DNA of 32,500 nt from Ancalomicrobiaceae bacterium (lineage in GTDB: Bacteria > Pseudomonadota > Alphaproteobacteria > Rhizobiales > Ancalomicrobiaceae): contig JARLIU010000287.1 in the NCBI GenBank assembly GCA_031291595.1, positions 1 through 32,500 of the forward strand. Direction: 5' to 3'. The stretch's first letter is position 1. The number at the start of each line of letters is the position of its first letter. A model generated the notes under the pieces. It did no database searches. It was not told where the DNA came from and saw nothing but the letters and a program-made list of their open reading frames with translations. Positions 1 through 7,911 of the stretch are shown here, piece by piece. A program made the position numbers and the translations under genes.

Positions 1-302
1 AGCAACTGGCTGCGATCACCGAACACACTTTGCCGGCTATGCGTCTGGCTGGAGAGATGCAGTCGCATCTCGCCCATTTCCGTCTGGCCGAGGCCATGAC
101 GCTCATCGCGCTTGACCAGGAAACCAAGGTGACCGCCGCCGGCACTTCCACCGTTGCAGGCAACATTGAAGACGTCACCCGACAGGCAAATGACGTCGGC
201 AGATCGGCACACGAGCTGCTGCAGCTATCGATCAAGTTGGAAAGCAAGTCAGCGGTGCTTGCAGATCACGTTGATGCCTTCGTCGCCAGGTTGGCGGGCT
301 GA
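1..302 (+). pseudogene. 3' end of an internally deleted methyl-accepting chemotaxis protein gene
   Basis: The frame is open from base 3 and ends with TGA at 300-302; the start lies outside the window. The first ~40 codons resemble the N-terminal periplasmic four-helix-bundle sensor of chemoreceptors (a TLPAMRLAGEM stretch followed by an FRLAEAMTLIALD helix). From about base 130 the sequence changes directly to the typical extreme C-terminus of such receptors (AGTSTVAGNIEDVTRQA, then an L-x-x-x-S helix ending in VDAFVARLAG). The second membrane segment, HAMP domain and the signalling hairpin that contacts CheW/CheA, normally several hundred residues between these parts, are absent. The reading frame is intact across the join, so this looks like an in-frame deletion remnant. 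It could not signal in the normal way. The family assignment is from pattern recognition; the junction position is approximate. Confidence 0.6.
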
Positions 303-428
303 TACGGCCTTGCGTCGCACGCGAACGGCCTCGCATCGGTTGTCGCGCTCCGCGCCCCAATCGGCCCCGGACCGGTGGGTCGCAAGCCAGCGGCGATATC
401 AGCGGCAGGCTGCGAAGGCGGGGTCCCG

Positions 429-1910
429 TCAGCTGATGGCTGACAGCAATTGCGCGCGCGTCAGCTCCGCAGACGGCAGCACGGATTTCACCTTTCCAGC
501 GCTGATGATCATGATCCGGGAACACAGTCCGAGCAATTCGTCGAGGTCGTCGGATATCAACAGAACGCCGGCGCCTTCATCGGCGGATCGTTCGATCTGT
601 CGATGCAATTCGGCCTTGGCGCCGACATCGACACCCGCCGTCGGCTGATCGAGGATCATCACCTTCGGCCGCGCCGCAACAGCCCTGGCGAGCAGCACCT
701 TCTGGGCGTTGCCGCCGCTGAGTTCCCCGGCGGTCATCGTGCGGTCCGGCGGTCGAATGTCGAACCGTCGGATCATGTCGCTGGCCAATTTGCCGCGGCT
801 GCCCGGGCGAATGAACCCGAAGGACGACAACAGGCGGCCAAGCGCGCTGGCCACGACATTGGCCTCGACGCTGGACGACAGAGCCAGACCCGATATCTTG
901 CGGTCTTCGGGAACCATGACGACGCCGGCCTTGGCCACACGTTCCGGATCCCGTCTGGCAAGCGGGCGGCCGTCGACGCGAACGACGCCACGGCTGGGGA
1001 CGTCGCCGATGATGGCCCGGGCCAGTCGCGTGCGACCGGAACCGACGAGGCCGGCGATCCCGACGATTTCCCCGGCGGCGATCGTCAGATCGACGCCGGG
1101 GCGGCCCGCGACGGACAGGCCCTCGAGCGCCAGCACTTCGGCCCCGACCGCCGTTGCCGGTCGTGCCGCTCCGATGGTGGCAATGTCGGTGGAACCGACC
1201 AGCAGTCGAGCCAGATCGTCGACGCGATAGCGGCTGCTCGGACCGGTTTCGACGACACGGCCATCCCTGAGGATCGTCACGCAATCGGCGACCTGACGAA
1301 CCTCTTCGAGGAAGTGGCTGATATAGACGATGCCGACACCCTGGTTGTCGGCCATCTTGCGCATCGTCACGAACAGATGCTCGCGCTCGGCCGGCGCGAG
1401 CCGCGCCGTCGGCTCGTCCATGACGAGGATGCGGACGCTCTGCGAGCAGGCGCGAACGATTTCCGTCAGCTGTTGCCCGGCAACGCCCAGACGGCGTACC
1501 GGCTCGTCCATCGGCAGGTCGATGCCGAGTGCGGCCGCCTCGCGTGCCGAGCGTGCCCGCAATTCAGCGTGCGCCAAGAACCAGGACGTGGCCCCCTTCG
1601 GTTCGCGGCCCAAGCCGATGTTGTCGGCGACGGAGAGGTCCGGGACGAGCGAAAAGTCCTGATAGATGATGGCGATGCCGCGCTTCAGCGCCTCGCGTGG
1701 CGTCTCCAGCCGGCATTCGACGCCATCGATCAGGATCTGCCCCTGGTAATCGGCATAGTTTCCGCTGAGCGTCTTCATCAAGGTGCTCTTGCCGGCACCA
1801 TTGTGGCCGACAAGAGCATGGATCTGGCCTCGCTGGAGGCCGAAGTCGATGCCGCGAAGAACCAAATTGCCCGAAAAGCTCTTTCGGATATCTCGCATTT
1901 CCAGCAGCAT
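429..1910 (-). CDS. CUT2 sugar ABC transporter, ATP-binding protein (cluster A)
   Basis: This 493-residue protein has the two tandem nucleotide-binding domains of RbsA/MglA/XylG-type ATPases, which energise import of pentoses, hexoses or related molecules. Domain 1 has Walker A GHNGAGKS (35-42), Q-loop YQD (83-85), a weak signature LGVAGQQ (141-147), Walker B ILVMDEPT (161-168) and H-loop ISHFLEE. Domain 2 has the degenerate P-loop GLVGSGRT (287-294), signature LSGGNAQK (397-404) and a Walker B ending LDQPT, so Gln422 replaces the usual catalytic Glu. The start ATG at 1910 follows a GAGGGA ribosome site and lies 21 bases after the binding-protein gene, so it is the last gene of the operon permease-SBP-ATPase headed by the ROK repressor. 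A short inverted repeat (428-433/439-444) covers its stop codon. The substrate is unknown. Confidence 0.93.
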   Translation of the reverse strand: MLLEMRDIRKSFSGNLVLRGIDFGLQRGQIHALVGHNGAGKSTLMKTLSGNYADYQGQILIDGVECRLETPREALKRGIAIIYQDFSLVPDLSVADNIGLGREPKGATSWFLAHAELRARSAREAAALGIDLPMDEPVRRLGVAGQQLTEIVRACSQSVRILVMDEPTARLAPAEREHLFVTMRKMADNQGVGIVYISHFLEEVRQVADCVTILRDGRVVETGPSSRYRVDDLARLLVGSTDIATIGAARPATAVGAEVLALEGLSVAGRPGVDLTIAAGEIVGIAGLVGSGRTRLARAIIGDVPSRGVVRVDGRPLARRDPERVAKAGVVMVPEDRKISGLALSSSVEANVVASALGRLLSSFGFIRPGSRGKLASDMIRRFDIRPPDRTMTAGELSGGNAQKVLLARAVAARPKVMILDQPTAGVDVGAKAELHRQIERSADEGAGVLLISDDLDELLGLCSRIMIISAGKVKSVLPSAELTRAQLLSAIS

Positions 1911-1931
1911 CGTACATCCCTCAAGCCCGTC

Positions 1932-2891
1932 TCACTCGCCCCAAGCGGCCTTGAAGTCGGCGACGTTGTCCTTGGTGATCGTCGGCAGATCGAGGTAGTG
2001 GTTCGGTGTCGGGATCGTGGCACCCTTGCCGGCGAACCACACCAGCGCGTCCTCGATGGCGACGCGGCCCTGCGGTGCCGGGTCCTGGTCGACGGTGCCG
2101 TAGACGGTGCCTTTGACGACGGCACTGCGGACGTCGGCCGGGAAATCGCCCATGATGAACTTGACGTCGGTGCGCCCGGCCTCGGCCGCGTAGTTGGCGC
2201 CGGTCACGCCTTCAGGACCCTGATCGACGATGGCATCGATCGATCCCTTGGGATATTTGCTGAGGAAGTCCTGCGTGATCGCCAGGGCCTTGGAGTTGTC
2301 CCAGTCCGCCGCCTGCTGCCCCAGGATCGTGATGCCCGGATGCTTCTTCAACACGTCCATCAGACCGGCCTGGCGGTCGAGCTGGGCGGACGTGCCGAGC
2401 TTGCCGAGGATGTAGGCGATCTTGCCGGTCTCGCCGACCGCCTTGACCACCAGTTCGCCCTGGCGCTGGCCGAAAACGAAGTCGTCGACGCCGACGTAAG
2501 TGATCACCTTGGCGCCTGAGCTGATGTCGGCCTTGGTATTGACGGCCATGACCGGAATGTTGGCTGCGGTCGCCTGACGGATGACCGGAACGATACCCTT
2601 CGGATCGCTCGGCGCGATCATGATCATGTCGACCTGCTGGGCGATGAACTGCTGGACAACCGAGATCTGCGTCGCCAGATCGCCGTTGCCGCTCTGGATG
2701 TCGAGCTGCAAGCCGTTCTTGGCCGCCGTCTCTTTCGCCAACTTGATCAGGTTGGAATAGAACGGCACGGAGGTGTTCCAGATCATGAACCCGATCCGCT
2801 TGCCGGACTGGGCCCAGACGCTTTGCATCGGGCCGATCAATGCGATGCCGGTGGCTGCCGCCAATAGGCCGCGACGTGTAAGGCTAGACAT
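1932..2891 (-). CDS. CUT2 sugar-binding periplasmic protein with Tat-like signal (cluster A)
   Basis: This 319-residue protein belongs to the LacI/RbsB-like periplasmic binding family (type 1 fold) that delivers a sugar or sugar-like ligand to a CUT2 permease. The N-terminus LTRRGLLAAATGIALIGP has a twin arginine before a hydrophobic stretch, with probable cleavage near VWA-QS (about residue 27), so export may be by the Tat system rather than Sec. The mature start GKRIGFMIWNTSVPFYSN is typical of the first lobe, and an AVNTKADI hinge and a TYVGVDDFVFGQRQGE segment follow. The ATG at 2891 is preceded by a strong GGGAGGA site, which fixes the start inside a longer open frame. It lies 20 bases after the permease gene and 21 bases before the ATPase gene, an order (permease, SBP, ATPase) different from the other clusters here. 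Confidence 0.92.
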   Translation of the reverse strand: MSSLTRRGLLAAATGIALIGPMQSVWAQSGKRIGFMIWNTSVPFYSNLIKLAKETAAKNGLQLDIQSGNGDLATQISVVQQFIAQQVDMIMIAPSDPKGIVPVIRQATAANIPVMAVNTKADISSGAKVITYVGVDDFVFGQRQGELVVKAVGETGKIAYILGKLGTSAQLDRQAGLMDVLKKHPGITILGQQAADWDNSKALAITQDFLSKYPKGSIDAIVDQGPEGVTGANYAAEAGRTDVKFIMGDFPADVRSAVVKGTVYGTVDQDPAPQGRVAIEDALVWFAGKGATIPTPNHYLDLPTITKDNVADFKAAWGE

Positions 2892-2911
2892 GATGCTTCC
2901 TCCCTTAGTGA

Positions 2912-3901
2912 TCAGCGCGTTTCGCGCTGCTTGCGTTGATAGCTGTCGAGACCGACCGCCACGAGAATGACGGCTCCGGTCACGGCCGGCTGCCAGAACG
3001 GTGAAACTCCGATCAGATTCAATGCATTGGCGATAATGCCGAGCAGCAGCGTGCCAAGCACGGCGCTCCAGACCTGACCAACGCCGCCGCTCAACGGCAC
3101 CCCGCCGACGACGACCGCCGCGATCGCCGTCAATGGCCAGTCCCCGGCGCTCGCCGGCTGGCCGATATTGGTCTGTCCGAGCAGCACGACGCCGGCGACG
3201 GCGGCCGATAGTCCGCCGATGGCATAGGTGGCCATGATCACGCGATCGACGTTGATGCCGGCCAACCGCGCGGCGGTCTTGTTGCCGCCGACGATGTAGA
3301 TGTAGTGGCCGAGTGTGGTGAAGCGCAGCAGCGCCCACGTCGCCAGCGCCACGAGCGCAAAGATGATGGTCGGAATGGGAATCGGACCGATGCGCCCGAG
3401 GCCGAGCACCGTAAAGGACTCGGGCACGCCGTAGACCGGCTGCGCCGAGGTGCAGACGAACAGGAAGCCGGTGACGAGCACCTGCGTGGCCAGGGTCGTC
3501 ACGAACGCGTTGATGCCGATCTTGGCGATGAAGAAGCCATTGACGAGCCCGACGAACACTCCAAGCAGCAGCGCCGCGACGATGGCGACCGGAATCGAAA
3601 TCTGCACGATCAAGGCTGCGGCGACGACCGACGACATCGCCCCGACCGCCCCGACCGACAGGTCGAAACCGCCGGTGACGATCATCAGCAACATTCCGCA
3701 GGCGACGATGCCGATGATCGAATTGCGCTGCAGCACGTTGGCGAAATTCGCCCAGGTGGCGAAATGCGGCACGAACAGACAGAAGGCCAGCATCAGCAGC
3801 ACGAAGATGATCGACAGCGCATAGGTCGACAGTAGCAGCCGCATGCGCCCGGAGCGGACATCGGGTTTCGGTGCGTCAGGGGCGATATCTTGGGCATTCA
3901 T
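2912..3901 (-). CDS. CUT2 sugar ABC transporter permease (cluster A)
   Basis: This 329-residue integral membrane protein is of the RbsC/XylH family, which forms the translocation pore as a dimer. A ~20-residue hydrophilic N-terminus is followed by about eight to ten hydrophobic segments. The family motif GGFDLSVGA is at 77-85, the NGFFIAKIGINAFVTTLAT region at about 121-139, and the C-terminal AAVVVGGVPLSGG loop at 261-273. The start ATG at 3901 shares one base with the TGA stop of the upstream ROK gene (TGATG), indicating translational coupling, so repressor and transporter form one transcript. As the only permease in the cluster it probably homodimerises. Confidence 0.93.
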   Translation of the reverse strand: MNAQDIAPDAPKPDVRSGRMRLLLSTYALSIIFVLLMLAFCLFVPHFATWANFANVLQRNSIIGIVACGMLLMIVTGGFDLSVGAVGAMSSVVAAALIVQISIPVAIVAALLLGVFVGLVNGFFIAKIGINAFVTTLATQVLVTGFLFVCTSAQPVYGVPESFTVLGLGRIGPIPIPTIIFALVALATWALLRFTTLGHYIYIVGGNKTAARLAGINVDRVIMATYAIGGLSAAVAGVVLLGQTNIGQPASAGDWPLTAIAAVVVGGVPLSGGVGQVWSAVLGTLLLGIIANALNLIGVSPFWQPAVTGAVILVAVGLDSYQRKQRETR

Positions 3902-5112
3902 CAGTCGGATCCTTGCAGGACGGTCCTCGCCGCTGCTGGTGCAGAGGTGCCGGACTTTCCGGCCATGGCTTTGAAGGATTGTTCGCCAGCGAACAAAATG
4001 GTTCCGATGATCTCGGCTTGCTCGCCCAACGCGCCGGGCATGACTTTCACGCGTTCCGTCGCCCGGGCGATGGAATAGCGCCGCATGGCGTCTTTCAGCG
4101 GATTGAGCAATGTTTCGCCGGCGCGCATCAGTTCGCCGCCGATCAGCACCAACTCAGGATTGAAGTAGTTGCACAGATCGCCGATCGAGCGGCCGACCAT
4201 GACCCCGGCATCGGCGACGATGCGCGACGCCCCGGTCGAGCCCTCACCGGCCAGGCGCAGCATTTCGTCCGGCGATACCGCGCCATGCGACGTACCGAGG
4301 GCCTTGGCGAGAGCGAGGATCGAGACCCGCGCCTCCAGGCAGCCCCGACTGCCGCAGCGGCACAACGGGCCATGTTCGTCGGTGACGATGTGGCCCAATT
4401 CGCCGGCAATGCCGCTCGAGCCGCGAAACACCTGTCCGTTGATGACGATTCCCAATCCGACGCCGTAGGAGAGCAAAACGTAGAGCGTGACTTTGGTGCC
4501 GACGGCCGCGCCATAGACGCTTTCGGCCAGCGCGCCGAGATTTGCGTCGTTGTCCATGTAGACCGGCAGACCGAGCCGGCGCGACAGGCCGCCGGGGACA
4601 TCGGCGCCAACCCAACTCGCCAGAATCGAGCCGGCATGCAGCATGCCCGTCGCCGCGTCGACCGGTCCGGGCACTCCGACCCCGACGGCATGGATGGCAC
4701 GACGGTCGATCGCCGTGTGGGCGATCAACGTCTCGACGCTCTCCGCCGCCAGATCGAGCGCTGTCTCAGCGGCGATATCGATGTCGAAGTCGCAGGAAAG
4801 CTGGTCGATGATACGGTAGTTGGCGTCGGCGATCGCCACGTTGATGCGCAACCGGCCAAAATCGATGCCGACGAAATAGCCTTGCGGCGCCTTGAGACCG
4901 ACGCGCACGCCGGGGCGCCCCGCCTGTTTGGTGCCGAGCGGATCGTCGCCGAGATCGACGACAACGTCTTCCGCCAGAAGCTCTGCGATGAGCGACGAAA
5001 TCGTCGAACGCGAAACCGCGAGGCTGCGGGACAGTTCGGCGCGCGATTGCGGCCCTTTTTCTTTCAATAATTCCAGTGCGCGCAGACGTAAGCGCGTTTG
5101 GCCCTGGCCCAT
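3901..5112 (-). CDS. ROK-family transcriptional repressor
   Basis: This 403-residue protein is a ROK regulator (NagC/Mlc/XylR type) that probably represses its own operon and possibly the divergent amidohydrolase gene until a sugar ligand binds. A winged helix-turn-helix occupies about 5-50 (GPQSRAELSRSLAVSRSTIS). The ROK domain follows: VGIDFG (81-86), GVGVPGP (144-150), DNDAN (187-191), ExGH (E238-H241) and the zinc-binding set H241, C251, C253, C258 in a CRCGSRGCLE motif. The zinc site and sugar-binding ExGH are intact. The frame is open further upstream, but the ATG at 5112 has a GGAGGAG ribosome site 5-6 bases before it and begins at the expected helix. A perfect palindrome lies inside the promoter just upstream. 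The sugar ligand is unknown. Confidence 0.93.
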   Translation of the reverse strand: MGQGQTRLRLRALELLKEKGPQSRAELSRSLAVSRSTISSLIAELLAEDVVVDLGDDPLGTKQAGRPGVRVGLKAPQGYFVGIDFGRLRINVAIADANYRIIDQLSCDFDIDIAAETALDLAAESVETLIAHTAIDRRAIHAVGVGVPGPVDAATGMLHAGSILASWVGADVPGGLSRRLGLPVYMDNDANLGALAESVYGAAVGTKVTLYVLLSYGVGLGIVINGQVFRGSSGIAGELGHIVTDEHGPLCRCGSRGCLEARVSILALAKALGTSHGAVSPDEMLRLAGEGSTGASRIVADAGVMVGRSIGDLCNYFNPELVLIGGELMRAGETLLNPLKDAMRRYSIARATERVKVMPGALGEQAEIIGTILFAGEQSFKAMAGKSGTSAPAAARTVLQGSD

Positions 5113-5136
5113 TCGCTCCTCCCGAGCATTGCATTT

Positions 5137-5165
5137 ATTAGGCACAAACTTTGTGCTATTGTCAA
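5137..5165 (-). promoter_or_regulatory. Promoter of the ROK-permease-SBP-ATPase operon
   Basis: Read on the minus strand, a perfect -35 box TTGACA (5165-5160) is followed after 17 bases by CCTAAT (5142-5137), a plausible sigma-70 -10 box with TAATAA one register further on. The spacer is almost filled by the palindrome at 5142-5156. The ROK start codon lies 25 bases downstream of the -10 box. Confidence 0.55.
5142..5156. promoter_or_regulatory. Palindromic operator GCACAAACTTTGTGC, probably for the ROK repressor
   Basis: A perfect 15-bp inverted repeat (7-bp arms around a central C) sits between the -35 and -10 elements of the ROK promoter and over the -35 region of a possible divergent promoter. 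ROK repressors bind AT-rich or T-rich inverted repeats. The position would allow one bound dimer to block both directions. Binding by this ROK protein is an inference from position. Confidence 0.55.
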
Positions 5166-5180
5166 ATATGAACTTATAGT
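5151..5180 (+). promoter_or_regulatory. Possible promoter of the amidohydrolase gene
   Basis: A TTGTGC (5151-5156) and TATAGT (5175-5180) pair with an 18-base spacer points toward the amidohydrolase gene. The -35 half overlaps the right arm of the palindrome at 5142-5156. The match is moderate. Confidence 0.35.
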
Positions 5181-5187
5181 CTCGAAT

Positions 5188-5209
5188 ATTTGTTCGATAT
5201 TGGACAAAT
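5188..5209. promoter_or_regulatory. Imperfect inverted repeat in the amidohydrolase leader
   Basis: ATTTGTTC (5188-5195) and GGACAAAT (5202-5209) form an inverted repeat with one mismatch around six bases. It carries the same TTTGT/ACAAA core as the palindrome 46 bases to the left, and it ends one base before the ribosome site of the amidohydrolase gene. It may be a second, weaker operator for the same repressor. Confidence 0.4.
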
Positions 5210-5219
5210 GGAGGAAATG

Positions 5220-6491
5220 ATGGTTGAACCAATTCGCTTGTTGGCCAAGCGTCTGCTGGCGGGCCCCGACCTGGAGCCGGTGCTCGATGCCGCCATTCTG
5301 GTCGAAGGATCGAAGATCGTCGCGCTTGGCCCGCGGGCAAAGCTGGGCGAGCCGGCAGATTGCGTCAGCATCGATCTCGGATCGGCGACGCTGATGGCAG
5401 GCATGATCGACGCTCACATGCACACGTTTGGCGTCTCGAGCACCGGCCTCCATGCGCTGCCGTTTGAACGGGAGCCGGTCCGGGCGCTGACGGCGGCAGC
5501 CGAACTGCGCGAGCTGCTGCACGCCGGCTTCACCTCGGCGCGATGCCTCGGTTCCTCTGTCGGGCCCGACCTGAAACGCGCCATCGCGGCTGGCTTCATC
5601 GAAGGACCGCGCCTGCTGGCCGCCGGGCGCTTTCTCTCGTCGACGTCGGGAACATGGGACGCCATGCCGGTTCCGCTGGCGGAGGCCGCAGCCAGCGGTG
5701 AGATCGCTGACGGGCCGGATGGCTTCAGGACCGCCGTCAGGCAGCGCGTCCGCGACGGCGCCGATTTCATCAAGCTCGGTTTGTCAAAGGGCCCCGGCGG
5801 TGATCGCTATCATTCCTGGGGCGACGATCCCGCCCGCCAGGCGACGACGATGACGGTGGAGGAAGTTCGCGCCGCCGTCGACGAGGCCCACCGCAACGGC
5901 ATCAAGGTCAGCGCCCATGCGATTGGCGACGCCGCCGTCAACCTCGCACTCGATGGCGGCGTCGACGTCGTCGAGCACGGCTACGGCATCGCCGAGGAGA
6001 CCAGGCGGAGGCTGATCGATACCGCAACAATCGTCGTCACGACGATCTCGCAATTGCATTTTCATCGCGCCGCCTACGACGCGTTTCACTATCCGGCGTG
6101 GGAGCGCGCCGTCTATGAACGTCATTGGATGGCGATGAAGCGCGATTTCGAGCGCGGGCTGGCAGCCGGTGTCCGGTTCGCGCTCGGCACCGACCTGATC
6201 GGGCGGCCGACGCATCCGCTGAAGGAAGCCGCAATGGAGTTCATTTTCGCCACCGAATGGGGCATGTCGACGCGCGCCGCGCTGCAGGCAGGAACGGCGC
6301 GAGGCGCCGAAGTGCTTGGGCTCGAAGCAACGACCGGTATTATGGCCGAGGGAATGACGGCGGACGTGATCGGTCTCGACGGCGATCCCACTGCCGACAT
6401 TGCCGCGGTCCGGCGTGTCTCCTTCGTCATGAAGGCCGGGGCTGTGGTTCGCAATTCGCTCCCCGCCAGCGGCAGCATGCCGCAACACTGA
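5220..6491 (+). CDS. Metal-dependent amidohydrolase (imidazolonepropionase/prolidase-like)
   Basis: This 423-residue protein belongs to the amidohydrolase superfamily, which hydrolyses amide, ester or ring bonds at a binuclear metal centre. All metal-site residues are visible: HxH (H66, H68) in GMIDAHMHTF, Lys185 (likely carboxylated) in DFIKLGLSKG, H233 in SAHAIGDAA, H253 in VVEHGYGI and D325 in ALGTDLIG. The layout, with a short N-terminal beta part (VLVEGSKIVALG) completed by the C-terminus, matches imidazolonepropionase-like and Xaa-Pro/Xaa-Arg dipeptidase-like members. No signal peptide is seen, so it is cytoplasmic. The start at 5220 is chosen because a GGAGG site lies five bases before it; an ATG at 5217 and a TTG at 5190 are possible but poorer. 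It is divergent from the ROK operon and may process the imported substrate. The exact reaction is unknown. Confidence 0.88.
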   Translation: MVEPIRLLAKRLLAGPDLEPVLDAAILVEGSKIVALGPRAKLGEPADCVSIDLGSATLMAGMIDAHMHTFGVSSTGLHALPFEREPVRALTAAAELRELLHAGFTSARCLGSSVGPDLKRAIAAGFIEGPRLLAAGRFLSSTSGTWDAMPVPLAEAAASGEIADGPDGFRTAVRQRVRDGADFIKLGLSKGPGGDRYHSWGDDPARQATTMTVEEVRAAVDEAHRNGIKVSAHAIGDAAVNLALDGGVDVVEHGYGIAEETRRRLIDTATIVVTTISQLHFHRAAYDAFHYPAWERAVYERHWMAMKRDFERGLAAGVRFALGTDLIGRPTHPLKEAAMEFIFATEWGMSTRAALQAGTARGAEVLGLEATTGIMAEGMTADVIGLDGDPTADIAAVRRVSFVMKAGAVVRNSLPASGSMPQH

Positions 6492-6530
6492 CGGCCAAAG
6501 CGCCGGCCTGAGCCGAAAACCGTGGTCTGG

Positions 6531-7664
6531 TCAGCAGCGGAACCGTTTGAGAGCGCCGATCATCGCCTCGCCATGCGCCGTCCCGCGCATGTCGATGAGA
6601 TCGGTGAAGGTGAACACGCAGGCGCCGTCGACGGACGTCGCCGCGAGGTGGTCGAGTGCACTCGAAAATTCATCGGCAGTCAATTCGGGGCTGCGCCCGC
6701 GTCCCTGATGCATCCCCGTCAGGTAAAGTGGCGCCGCCTGCAGCGTGCAGACCGCAGCCCGGCCGCTGCGGCGCCGGATGTCGTCGGCGACCCGGGCGGG
6801 CCAGGAGGCCGGTTGCGCCATGATCTGGTGGTAGGCCATGACCTCGAAGATATCGACGACGTCCGCCAGCATCGCAATGTCCTGGCCGAACACCTCCTCG
6901 ACGGCATTGTCAAAGTCGGTTCGAAACAACGGCAAGGTATTGATCGCATACTTGAGACCGGTCTGGATCGGTTCGAGCGCCGCGCGGATCTGAGCGATCG
7001 CGGCAACAGTCGCGCCGCATTTCCACGCGGTCCACTGCGATCGATAGCGTTCGCCGATGATCCCAGCCGATTGCTGCGGGCTGTCGGTCGCGACGTCGAC
7101 GCCGGTTGCTGCGCAAAAGCGCCGAACGGTCGCCGGCGAGAAGCAGTATTCCGGTTTGTCGCTGCGGCTATCGCCAGGAAGCCAGGTTTCCCAGAAGCCG
7201 GGCCAGCGGATGAAGCCGAGATGCACGACGTCGGGCGCCAAAGCCGCGACACCCTTCTGAAGCAGATCGATCTTGTGCGCCAGATTCTCCTGCCGATCGG
7301 GCGGCAGGCCGATGTACCAGTCCAGTTGCTCCGCCACATTGCCGAACTGATCGACGGGCTTGAGCGACGGATGCGAGGCGGTAAAAGCCGGATCGAAGCA
7401 GATGTTCAAGCAGGCGAAATAAGCGATCCCGCGCCGGTGCAGTGCATCTCTCAGCGCGCGATCGTCCAGCGCGGCATAGAGGTCACGATCCCGCTGCGTG
7501 ACGGCGCTGGTGACAGCGGAATTGGCCATCGGCAAGTATTTGCTTTGGGCAATGACGTAGGTAACACCCCAGGCCTCCAACAAATCGGCGACCTGTTCGG
7601 GCGTCAACTGGTGACGGAGGAACCAATCATTGTCGTAGATCTTAACGCCAAGCCGCAATTCCAC
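6531..7664 (-). CDS. Predicted TIM-barrel glycosidase-like protein of unknown function
   Basis: This protein of about 377 residues is not a family I can name with certainty. Its pattern resembles glycoside-hydrolase-like (beta/alpha)8 barrels: an N-terminal LGVKIYDNDWFLRHQLTPEQ strand-helix, GVTYVIAQSKYLPM, a GIAYFACLNICFDPAF strand, DVVHLGFIRWPGFWETW, a CFSPATVRRFCAATGVD segment like the C-x-x-F-x-x-F-x-x-x-x-G-x-D block of uncharacterised GH-like proteins, and IFEVMAYHQIMAQP near the end. No signal peptide is seen. The frame is open to a TTG at 7748, but a GTG at 7664 has an AGGGAG ribosome site and begins at the first recognisable strand, so it is preferred. The gene is the last of cluster B and is convergent with the amidohydrolase gene. 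A catalytic acid cannot be assigned. Confidence 0.7.
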   Translation of the reverse strand: MELRLGVKIYDNDWFLRHQLTPEQVADLLEAWGVTYVIAQSKYLPMANSAVTSAVTQRDRDLYAALDDRALRDALHRRGIAYFACLNICFDPAFTASHPSLKPVDQFGNVAEQLDWYIGLPPDRQENLAHKIDLLQKGVAALAPDVVHLGFIRWPGFWETWLPGDSRSDKPEYCFSPATVRRFCAATGVDVATDSPQQSAGIIGERYRSQWTAWKCGATVAAIAQIRAALEPIQTGLKYAINTLPLFRTDFDNAVEEVFGQDIAMLADVVDIFEVMAYHQIMAQPASWPARVADDIRRRSGRAAVCTLQAAPLYLTGMHQGRGRSPELTADEFSSALDHLAATSVDGACVFTFTDLIDMRGTAHGEAMIGALKRFRC

Positions 7665-7911
7665 TGAACCGACTCCCTGCTCCAACCCCTGCGACCGATC
7701 TATCCACCAGCCAGCGGCTTGGCCGACAGCCGGCCGCATAGACACCAAAGTGGCCGACTAAGCCTTGCCAATCATAGCAGACCAGCCCCGGCTTGACCCG
7801 CCCCTGCCCGCTTCGTCGTCAATTTGTGCGATGGCATCGCCTGGATCGGCGATCGACGGTTTGCGCTGGCAACTGCAGGGTGCCCGGGAAGAGGAGTGAC
7901 GGCAGCCAACC

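Noticed and set aside
428-444. GTCAGC/GCTGAC hairpin at the stop codon of the cluster A ATPase as terminator
   Set aside because: The stem is only six pairs, overlaps coding sequence and has no T-run, so it was not called.
450-2519. A 689-codon plus-strand frame opposite the cluster A ATPase and SBP genes
   Set aside because: It is the mirror of the same codon bias; the minus-strand frames carry complete ABC motifs and ribosome sites.
5190-5219. TTG start giving ten extra residues on the amidohydrolase
   Set aside because: It lacks a ribosome site and would place the coding region over an inverted repeat; the ATG at 5220 has an ideal GGAGG.
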